From positions 1 to 12,835 of the forward strand of contig CAZZKF010000067.1 of the NCBI GenBank assembly GCA_964654995.1: DNA of 12,835 nucleotides, read 5' to 3'. This document shows, one piece after another, positions 1-6,328 of this stretch. A model generated the notes under the pieces. The model had not been told where the DNA came from. It saw only the letters and a program-made list of their open reading frames with translations, and ran no database searches. How positions within the stretch are numbered: the stretch's first letter is position 1; the number at the start of each line of letters is the position of its first letter. The position numbers and the translations under genes are program-made. The DNA comes from CAZZKF01 sp964654995. Its GTDB lineage: Bacteria; Pseudomonadota; Alphaproteobacteria; CAZZKF01.

Positions 1-15
1 CACGGAGCCAACATC

Positions 16-816
16 ATGAGCCTGACCGGAACCTGGAAGAACAGCTACGGGTCGATCATGACCCTTCACCAGTTTGCGACGACGGGGACGGTCCTGGGAA
101 CCTACAAGTCGTCGACCGGCTCGACCGGGACCTACTACGTGGTCGGCTTTGCCGACATGACCGACCCGACCAGCGACTACGGCGAGAGCGTGGCGCTATC
201 GATTTACTGGCGCTCGATTACCGGCGGCAGCGCCGACCCGAGCTGGCACTGGGTCTCCGGTCTCAGCGGTCAGCTCGTCCCGGTAACCGGCACCGACACG
301 CTTTATCTGATGCATGCAATGGTGGCGACCGACGATTTTCCCGATGTTGCCGACGTCGGCACGTACATTGACAAGCTGGTCTATGTTCCGACCAGCGAAG
401 AGACCGGGGTTCCGCGGCCGGAATTTGCCGACCAGCCGGATGCTGCTGCAATCGGCGATCCCATCGAAGGCACCTGGATCTGTCGCCAGGACCCGTCGAT
501 CAAGCTGGCACTGCAGGTCGTGGATGTGGAATTTGGCGTGGTTGCCGGGACGCTGACGAATGCACGCGGTGGCCACGACGTCAGCGGGTTCACCGACGTC
601 AATGCCGTCGCTGACCACCTGCGGCTGCAGGCGCTGTCGCTGTCGACTTATGAATCGGCCGCCACCACCGGCCATCCGATCTGCACGACACTGGCCGGCA
701 GTCTCGATCTCAGCACCGGCGTGCTTACGCTCACGGTTTTTCGCAGCCAAGGTACCTCGAATCAGGCCCTCTACGTCCAGACGACGGTGCAAGAGCTGTC
801 CTTTTCCAAGAGCTGA
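16..816 (+). CDS. Tandem avidin-like (biotin-binding fold) protein
   Basis: This 266-residue protein has two avidin/streptavidin-like halves. Half 1 (about residues 3-124) opens with LTGTWKNSYGS, then LGTYKSSTG, then a strand with W65, then SGLSGQLV and TLYLMHAMVA, the order expected for an eight-stranded avidin barrel. By hand alignment to streptavidin, N9, S13, Y30, S32 and W65 match the biotin contacts N23, S27, Y43, S45 and W79. The W92 position is Leu83, the W108 position is Tyr97, and no clear W120 is seen. Half 2 (about residues 150-266) restarts with IEGTW and keeps barrel-like strands (GVVAGTL, TTLAGSL, YVQTTVQELSF), but lacks most contact residues. Family members bind biotin tightly, usually as dimers or tetramers of single domains. 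I see no signal peptide, so it may be cytoplasmic. GGAG at 4-7 lies eight bases before the ATG and fixes the start. Biotin binding by half 1 is plausible but unproven; the fold call is fairly secure for half 1 and weaker for half 2. Confidence 0.8.
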   Translation: MSLTGTWKNSYGSIMTLHQFATTGTVLGTYKSSTGSTGTYYVVGFADMTDPTSDYGESVALSIYWRSITGGSADPSWHWVSGLSGQLVPVTGTDTLYLMHAMVATDDFPDVADVGTYIDKLVYVPTSEETGVPRPEFADQPDAAAIGDPIEGTWICRQDPSIKLALQVVDVEFGVVAGTLTNARGGHDVSGFTDVNAVADHLRLQALSLSTYESAATTGHPICTTLAGSLDLSTGVLTLTVFRSQGTSNQALYVQTTVQELSFSKS

Positions 817-836
817 CCCGTCACGCCGCGGCGCCG

Positions 837-874
837 CGGCGGGCTCCGCCGTCTCGGTCCGGCGGAGCCCGCCG
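837..874 (+). terminator. Strong hairpin after the avidin-like gene
   Basis: The arms at 838-850 and 861-873 are perfect 13-base reverse complements (GGCGGGCTCCGCC and its complement). A further C-G pair at 837/874 makes a 14-pair stem with a 10-base loop. It starts 21 bases after the stop of the avidin-like gene. There is no proper T run after it, only GTCCCCTTGCGCTTT, so it is terminator-like rather than a textbook intrinsic terminator. A separate 16-base self-complementary GC stretch overlaps its left side at 825-840. Confidence 0.6.
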
Positions 875-886
875 TCCCCTTGCGCT

Positions 887-914
887 TTGCATGTTTGCGT
901 CCGACCCGTAAATT
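887..914 (+). promoter_or_regulatory. Weak candidate promoter for the regulator gene
   Basis: TTGCAT (887-892) and TAAATT (909-914) are 16 bases apart and form the only AT-rich patch between the avidin-like gene and the regulator. The match to a sigma-70 -35/-10 pair is poor (3 of 6 and 4 of 6). If real, transcription would begin near 920, leaving a leader of about 60 bases before the ATG at 983. It would also leave the alternative GTG at 923 with almost no leader. Confidence 0.22.
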
Positions 915-982
915 AGGGGCGGGTGGGCAACGGACCGGCATGTGCTCGGCTGCGGCCCGGCACGACAGGACAGCGGCTTTCG

Positions 983-3712
983 ATGGACCATTCGGACGAC
1001 AGCAATTCCGGCAAGCGGCACCACTGGTTGATCCGGGCCAAGCTGGATGCCCCGCGGCAACTGGTTCAGTTGATCGAGCGGCCCGAGCTGCTGACCCTTC
1101 TTGATGGCATCCTCGGGCATCGGGTCGGCTTTGTCGTTGCGCCCGCCGGCTTCGGCAAAACGACGCTGCTCTCGCAATGGCGCGACAAGCTGGTGGCCGA
1201 TGGCGTCAAGGTGGCGTGGTTGACCATCGACGAAGGCGACGCGGAGCCGCATCAGTTCCTGTCCTATGTGATCTTTTCGCTGGCCGTAGCCGGGGTCGAT
1301 GTCGGGCGGCTCGAAATGCTCGCCGAACAGGGACTGATGGAAATGTCGCTGCGCGCCACGCTCGCCGCCATTCTCGAGGCGGTCGCCGGTGAATCGGGAC
1401 CGGTGGTCCTGGTGCTCGACGACTATCATCGTCTGCAATCCCCCGACCTTGACGACCTGATCGGCCAGATGATTGCCGGCAGCCCGCCGGAACTCACCCT
1501 GGTGATCAACAGCCGCATCCGTCCGGCCCTCGATTTGCCGCGCATGCTGGCCCAGGGGCAGGCGGTGGAGATCGACGTCGAGGCCTTGCGGTTTTCGCGC
1601 GAGGAAACCCGCCGGGCGGTGGATGCGGCCATGTCCGACGACGTTCTGGAAGTCCTGTTCGAGCGCACCGAAGGCTGGGCGGTGGCAGTGCAACTGGCGC
1701 GCCTGGTGCTGGCCGGAAGCGCAAACGACGAGGCGGTTCTCGGTCGTTTCACCGGCGACAGCGACCATGTTGCCGCCTATCTCGCCGACCAGGTTCTTGC
1801 CAAGCTGTCGTCGGACATTCAGGAATTCCTGATACGCACGTCGATTCTCGAGCGGTTCAACGCGCCGCTGGCCAATGCTGTTTGCGAACGCACCGACAGT
1901 TGGGAAGTGCTGCGCACACTGGAGCCCCTGCGCGCCCTTCTGGTGCCCCTGGACGAGCGCCGCGAATGGTTTCGTTATCACCATCTGTTTGCCGAGTGTC
2001 TGCAGGATCTGCTGCGCCGCCGCCATGCCGATCTGCTTGACCGGCTTCATCTAAACGCCAGCCTCTGGTTCGAAGCCCAGGGCTATGTTTCGGAGGCCGT
2101 ACGCCACGCCCGTCTGGCCCGGGATTTCGACCGCTGCGCCCGGCTGATCGAGGACGCCGGCGGCTGGGAGTTGATCCTGTTCGGTGGTATCGGCTATTTG
2201 CGCAATCTGTTGCGCAACGTGCCGGACAGGGAACTGGCGCGCTTTCCCCGGCTTCAGGTCGCCAAGACCTATCTGCATCTGAAAGACGGCCGCATTGATG
2301 AAGCCCGGGCGCTGCTCGACGCGGCGTCTGCCAACCCCCGGCGCCGTCAGGCGGGCGCGGCGTTCGAGCGCGATCTGCTCAATATCGGCGTCCTTCTCAG
2401 CGTCTACGAGGACCAGCCTCTCACGCCGGCCGATTTCGAGGCCTTCGAGGCCCGCGATGCCCAGGTTCCGCCCGACGACGGGATTACGCGCGGCGTGCTG
2501 TTCTGCCAGAAAGCCCTGACGGCGCTGGCGCTCGGGCGGTTCGGGGATGCCGAATCGGTGATTCAGGCAGCGATGCGGGCGATGCGTCAGGCGAGTTCGG
2601 TGCTGGGGCTCAACTATTGTTATCTGCATGCCGGCCTGGCGGCCTTCTATCGTGCCCGGTTTCAGCTCGCCGAGGCCAATTTCCGCGAGGCCAAGCGCAT
2701 GGCCGAAGATAATTTCGGCGCCGACAGCGGTCTCAAGTTCGCCTCTGACGTGTTGCTGGGCGCGCTGCTGTTCTGGCGCGGCGAGCTGGAGGATGCCGGC
2801 TGGGCGGATTTCCGCGCCGCCCTCGATCACATCGAGCAATATGACGGCTGGTTCGAGCTCTACGCCATGGGCCTCGATGCCGATGTGGCAGCCGGTCTCG
2901 CTCGCGGCGATGTCGGCCGCGCCGAAGCGGCGATTGTCCGGGCCGAACGGATTGCCGGCGGTCGCGGCATCGACCGTCTGCGCGATCTGGCGCTGGCCCG
3001 GCGCCTGAGCACCCTGCGTCTTGGCCCTGAAAGCGCGAACGGGCAGGCCCTGGCGGCGCAGCTGGCTGAAGCATACCCCTTGTCGTGCTGGCGCGACGAT
3101 CCCTTTCGCTGGCGCCCCTATCAGGATGTCGCCGAGGCCCTGGCCGCCCATGATGCCGACCGCGACCGGAGGCGGGCCTTGCAGTGTCTTGATGATGCCG
3201 TCGCCTGTTGTCGCGCGCTCGAAGCCCAGTTTCACCTGATCCGGGTGCTGATTGCCCGAGCCCTGGTGCACGACCGGACAGGGCAGCGGACGAAGGCGCT
3301 TGCCGATGTGTTCGAGGCGGCGCGCCTTGCCGCGCCGGAACGCATTCGCCAGCCCTTCCAGGCGACCCGCGCCCTGGGGCCGCTGTTGCGCGCCGCCCAG
3401 AAGGAAGGACGCGAGGAGGCGCTCGACAGCCTGACTTTCAATTTCATCAGCGAGTGCCTGGCCCGATCGACGACGGCGGCCGCCGGCGGACCGGGCCAGC
3501 CGGCGCTCAGCCCGCGCGAGCAGGAGGTGCTTGCCGAACTCGCCCAGGGTTTGTCGAACAAGCAGATCGCCCGGCTCTTGGACATGACCGAACATACGGT
3601 CAAGTTCCACCTCAAGAATATCTTCGCCAAGCTCAAAGTCGAACGGCGCACCCAGGCGGTGGCCGAGGCCCAGCGCCTGCAGATCATCGATTCCCCCTAC
3701 TCGAAAGTGTAG
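983..3712 (+). CDS. MalT-type LuxR family transcriptional regulator
   Basis: This large cytoplasmic regulator (909 residues from the ATG at 983) has the MalT/LAL architecture. An N-terminal STAND-type NTPase carries the Walker A APAGFGKTT at residues 53-61 and a Walker B-like VVLVLDDYH. A long helical middle, rich in Ala, Leu and Arg, resembles TPR repeats. A C-terminal LuxR HTH starts near residue 842 with LSPREQEVLAELAQG and continues with SNKQIARLLDMTEHTVKFHL. In this family the helical part senses an inducer, ATP binding drives oligomerisation, and the HTH activates neighbouring genes. It lies 196 bases before a TonB-dependent receptor gene on the same strand, so control of the downstream uptake/catabolic genes is the likely role (inference). 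An in-frame GTG at 923 would add 20 residues (MGNGPACARLRPGTTGQRLS). I prefer 983 because the added segment is not family-like and the AGGGGCGG before the GTG is too close. The inducer is unknown. Confidence 0.92.
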   Translation: MDHSDDSNSGKRHHWLIRAKLDAPRQLVQLIERPELLTLLDGILGHRVGFVVAPAGFGKTTLLSQWRDKLVADGVKVAWLTIDEGDAEPHQFLSYVIFSLAVAGVDVGRLEMLAEQGLMEMSLRATLAAILEAVAGESGPVVLVLDDYHRLQSPDLDDLIGQMIAGSPPELTLVINSRIRPALDLPRMLAQGQAVEIDVEALRFSREETRRAVDAAMSDDVLEVLFERTEGWAVAVQLARLVLAGSANDEAVLGRFTGDSDHVAAYLADQVLAKLSSDIQEFLIRTSILERFNAPLANAVCERTDSWEVLRTLEPLRALLVPLDERREWFRYHHLFAECLQDLLRRRHADLLDRLHLNASLWFEAQGYVSEAVRHARLARDFDRCARLIEDAGGWELILFGGIGYLRNLLRNVPDRELARFPRLQVAKTYLHLKDGRIDEARALLDAASANPRRRQAGAAFERDLLNIGVLLSVYEDQPLTPADFEAFEARDAQVPPDDGITRGVLFCQKALTALALGRFGDAESVIQAAMRAMRQASSVLGLNYCYLHAGLAAFYRARFQLAEANFREAKRMAEDNFGADSGLKFASDVLLGALLFWRGELEDAGWADFRAALDHIEQYDGWFELYAMGLDADVAAGLARGDVGRAEAAIVRAERIAGGRGIDRLRDLALARRLSTLRLGPESANGQALAAQLAEAYPLSCWRDDPFRWRPYQDVAEALAAHDADRDRRRALQCLDDAVACCRALEAQFHLIRVLIARALVHDRTGQRTKALADVFEAARLAAPERIRQPFQATRALGPLLRAAQKEGREEALDSLTFNFISECLARSTTAAAGGPGQPALSPREQEVLAELAQGLSNKQIARLLDMTEHTVKFHLKNIFAKLKVERRTQAVAEAQRLQIIDSPYSKV

Positions 3713-3716
3713 GGGG
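3693..3716 (+). terminator. Small hairpin across the regulator stop codon
   Basis: CCCCCTAC at 3693-3700 and GTAGGGGG at 3709-3716 are perfect 8-base reverse complements with an 8-base loop. The right arm includes the TAG stop of the regulator gene. No T run follows, so it may only stabilise the transcript end or act as a weak terminator. Confidence 0.35.
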
Positions 3717-3793
3717 TGCCACCGGTCTCCGGCGCAGCTATACCGAAAACTCCGAAACCTACCCGTCGGGCGCCTTGAAGGAGGGGTGCGGTT

Positions 3794-3850
3794 CACGGAT
3801 CGTTGATGGTGGCCGGAAGACGGCCAGAAAGGCGATCCTGCCGATCCGTG
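3794..3850 (+). promoter_or_regulatory. Nested inverted repeat in the leader of the receptor gene
   Basis: CACGGATCG (3794-3802) is perfectly complementary to CGATCCGTG (3842-3850). Inside lies a second perfect hairpin, TGGCCG (3810-3815) with CGGCCA (3821-3826) around a 5-base loop. A second CGATCC copy at 3833-3838 can also pair with GGATCG at 3797-3802, so two outer pairings exclude each other. The element ends 58 bases before the receptor ATG. It could be an operator, an attenuator-like leader or the end of the regulator transcript; the sequence alone does not decide. The rest of 3717-3908 shows no clear sigma-70 promoter. Confidence 0.4.
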
Positions 3851-3892
3851 TCTGAATGATCGGGCCGGTCAGGTCTTGCCGCATAAACTCGC

Positions 3893-3900
3893 GGGGAGGG
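3893..3900 (+). promoter_or_regulatory. Ribosome binding site that decides the receptor start
   Basis: GGGGAGGG ends eight bases before the ATG at 3909. An in-frame TTG at 3876 would extend the protein by 11 residues but lies upstream of this site and would put charged residues in front of a clean signal peptide. The site therefore supports 3909. Confidence 0.7.
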
Positions 3901-3908
3901 ATGAACCC

Positions 3909-6170
3909 ATGGCAAACAAGCGGATCAGAACGATTGTCTGGGGAACCGTCGCAGCGGTTTTCCTGATCGCCGGACGCATGTCGCCGGCGCAAGAGGCACC
4001 CGGCGCGTCAGCCGCCCAGAGCGACGACGAAACGGTGCTCGAGGAAATCGTGGTCACCGCCCGGATGCGCTCGGAAAGCGCCCAGGACGTGCCGTTGAGT
4101 GAAACGGTTTTTTCGTCCGCCCAGATCGAGGACGCGCGGATCAATCAGGTCAACGACTTCATTACACTTACGCCCAATGTCACCCTGGCGCAGTCGCAAA
4201 GCGCCGGGATTTCGTTCATGACCATCCGCGGGATCACCCAGGTCCGCAACGGCGAGCCGCCGGTGGCAACCGTCGTCGACGGGGTGTTGCAGATCAATTC
4301 GCGCCAGTTCACGCAGGAACTGTTCGATATCGAGCGCATCGAGGTCCTGCGCGGGCCGCAGGGCGCGATCTACGGGCGCAACGCCACCGGCGGCGCCATC
4401 ATCATCACCACCAAGCAGCCGACCAACGAATTTGCCGGGCATTTGCGCACCGGCTATGGCAAGGGCGAGGAAAAACTGTTCGAGGGCACGATCAGTGGCC
4501 CCCTGGTCGAGGACAAATTGATGTTCCGCCTTGCTGCCCGCTATACCGACCGCAACGGCTATTTCACCAATATCAATCTCAACCGCAAGGTCGATCCCTT
4601 TGAGGACATCACCGTTCGCGGGCTGCTGAAATGGATGATCAGCGATCGGCTGACCGCCGATTTCCGGGTCAGTATCGGCCGTACCGACGGCGGCAGCCTG
4701 AACTTCCAGCATCAGCCGGCGATCATCGGTCCCGACGGGGTGACGCTCGATCCCGACAATCCGTTCCCCTTCGATTTCTCGATCAATGACGCCAATCTGG
4801 TGGATCGCAATTTCAAGGCGACCAACATCGGCCAGAACAACCGCGATATCGACGAGCTGTCACTGAAACTCGATTACGAAACCGATTTCGCGATTTTCAC
4901 CTCGATCACGTCGTACAACAAGGTCAAGGAGTTCTCCGACGGCGACCAGTTTCCCTACACCGCCAGCCTGACCCGATTCCTGTTCGGTGGTGCCTTCGTC
5001 GTCGACGGCACTCAGACCCAGTTCGTGGATATCGAGGCCTGGAGCCAGGAATTCCGCGTCGCCTCGCCGTCGGATCAGCGGCTGCGCTGGATGGTGGGCT
5101 TCTACTATCTCAGCACCGACCGCTTCATCTCGTCGACGACCGGCGATGACCGCGGCCAGGGTATCCTCGATGTCAAGCGCATGCCCTTCTTCGACAGCTC
5201 GGTCAATCCGACCCTGTCGTTCTTCGCCGATGACAACAACAACAAGGCCTGGGCCGCCTTTGGCAACGCCGCGCTGGACATCACCGACCGGCTCGAGGCG
5301 TCGTTCGCGGTCCGCTATGACAAGGACAAGCGCAACCAGTTCGTCTCACCGCTGAACACCGGCGGAGTCCCGGGGTCGGTGAACCGGCGGACCTTCGACA
5401 AGGCCCAGCCGAAGGTAGCGCTTCGCTATGAGGCCGGCGACAACGCCAATCTTTATGCCTCTTGGGGTGTCGGTTTCCGCAGCGGCCAGTTCAATCAGAA
5501 CGGGGTTGGCGCGGCCGCCGCAGCCGCCGGCATTGTCGGCGTCGAGGACGTGGTCGGCCAGGAAGAAACCCGCACCGTCGAGGCCGGGTTCAAGAGCGAG
5601 TGGTTCAATCGTCGCCTGCGGCTCAACGGAGCGTTCTACCGCACCAATGTCGATGGCCAGCAGTATTTCGTTTTCATCGGCGGCGTCGGCGCCCAGGTGC
5701 TGGTGAACATCGACAAGGTGCGCCTGATCGGTGGTGAGCTGGAAGCGGTGGTGCGGCTGGCCGACGGGCTCGATGCCTATGCCTCCTTCGGCATCACCGA
5801 CAGCCGGATCAACCAGTATGCGCTCAATCCGGCGGATGTCGGCAACTGGGCGCCCTATGTGCCGAAGTCGACGGTCAACCTCGGCGCCCAGTACCGCACG
5901 ACCATCGTCGACGGCTTCGGACTGTTCGCCCGGATCGATTACGAGCGACGCGGCAAGCAGTTCTGGGATCCGGAAAACTCGACCGCTCGCAACGCCCTCG
6001 ATCTTGTCAATGTTCGCTTCGGGCTGGAGGATCCGGACGGAGCCTGGTCCTTGATCGCGACCATCCAGAACCTGACTGACGAGGTCTACAATTCGGAGTT
6101 CGTCCTCGGCGGCTTCGCCCACCCGGCGCTGCCGCGGCGCTACCATATCGATCTGCGCTACAACTTTTGA
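3909..6170 (+). CDS. TonB-dependent outer-membrane receptor
   Basis: This 753-residue outer-membrane protein is an energy-coupled importer. The N-terminus MANKRIRTIVWGTVAAVFLI is a signal peptide, with likely cleavage after SPA (residues 25-27). A TonB box-like EEIVVTA lies at residues 45-51. The plug follows (about 55-170), with the characteristic RIEVLRGPQGAIYGRNATGG starting at R143. The rest is a beta-barrel of alternating aromatic strands that ends in DLRYNF with the terminal Phe used for outer-membrane assembly. Length and order are typical of the siderophore/vitamin/carbohydrate-type receptors that are numerous in alphaproteobacteria. Such receptors often import nutrients other than iron, and the neighbouring catabolic genes make an organic substrate the better guess here. 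The gene follows the MalT-type regulator and precedes hyuA. There is no partner FecR/FecI, so control by the regulator and the leader repeat is more likely than an ECF sigma cascade. Confidence 0.94.
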   Translation: MANKRIRTIVWGTVAAVFLIAGRMSPAQEAPGASAAQSDDETVLEEIVVTARMRSESAQDVPLSETVFSSAQIEDARINQVNDFITLTPNVTLAQSQSAGISFMTIRGITQVRNGEPPVATVVDGVLQINSRQFTQELFDIERIEVLRGPQGAIYGRNATGGAIIITTKQPTNEFAGHLRTGYGKGEEKLFEGTISGPLVEDKLMFRLAARYTDRNGYFTNINLNRKVDPFEDITVRGLLKWMISDRLTADFRVSIGRTDGGSLNFQHQPAIIGPDGVTLDPDNPFPFDFSINDANLVDRNFKATNIGQNNRDIDELSLKLDYETDFAIFTSITSYNKVKEFSDGDQFPYTASLTRFLFGGAFVVDGTQTQFVDIEAWSQEFRVASPSDQRLRWMVGFYYLSTDRFISSTTGDDRGQGILDVKRMPFFDSSVNPTLSFFADDNNNKAWAAFGNAALDITDRLEASFAVRYDKDKRNQFVSPLNTGGVPGSVNRRTFDKAQPKVALRYEAGDNANLYASWGVGFRSGQFNQNGVGAAAAAAGIVGVEDVVGQEETRTVEAGFKSEWFNRRLRLNGAFYRTNVDGQQYFVFIGGVGAQVLVNIDKVRLIGGELEAVVRLADGLDAYASFGITDSRINQYALNPADVGNWAPYVPKSTVNLGAQYRTTIVDGFGLFARIDYERRGKQFWDPENSTARNALDLVNVRFGLEDPDGAWSLIATIQNLTDEVYNSEFVLGGFAHPALPRRYHIDLRYNF

Positions 6171-6181
6171 CCCCGCAAGTT

Positions 6182-6226
6182 CCGCTTGAGCCGGTGCCTA
6201 TCGTGGTGCGGGCCCGGCTCAGGCGG
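6182..6226 (+). terminator. Large stem-loop between receptor gene and hyuA
   Basis: CCGCTTGAGCCGG (6182-6194) pairs with CCGGCTCAGGCGG (6214-6226) over 13 positions, with a single T-G wobble and a 19-base loop. It begins 12 bases after the receptor stop. No T run follows. It may partly terminate or stabilise the receptor transcript. A second small hairpin, CGGCCGG (6243-6249) with CCGGCCG (6254-6260), lies just beyond it. Confidence 0.45.
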
Positions 6227-6273
6227 GCCCCGCGCATGATCCCGGCCGGCGATCCGGCCGATGCGGCCCCGTT

Positions 6274-6288
6274 TGGCACGAATTGAGC
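6274..6288 (+). promoter_or_regulatory. Candidate sigma-54 (-24/-12) promoter before hyuA
   Basis: TGGCACG at 6274-6280 is an exact match to the sigma-54 -24 element. GC at 6287-6288 falls at the correct 12-base offset from the GG, but the -12 element reads GAGC instead of TTGC. The predicted transcript start near 6300 would leave a leader of about 30 bases before hyuA. No sigma-54 activator gene is in the window. Confidence 0.3.
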
Positions 6289-6328
6289 GCTCCATCGTGG
6301 ACGCTATCGAGGGTGTGAAGAAACAATC

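Noticed and set aside
923..982. GTG start for the regulator at 923
   Set aside because: The 20 extra residues look unlike the family N-terminus, the purine run is only a few bases from the GTG, and the weak promoter at 887-914 would leave almost no leader. It remains possible.
3876..3908. TTG start for the TonB receptor at 3876
   Set aside because: It precedes the strong GGGGAGGG ribosome site and would spoil the signal peptide; the ATG at 3909 fits both.
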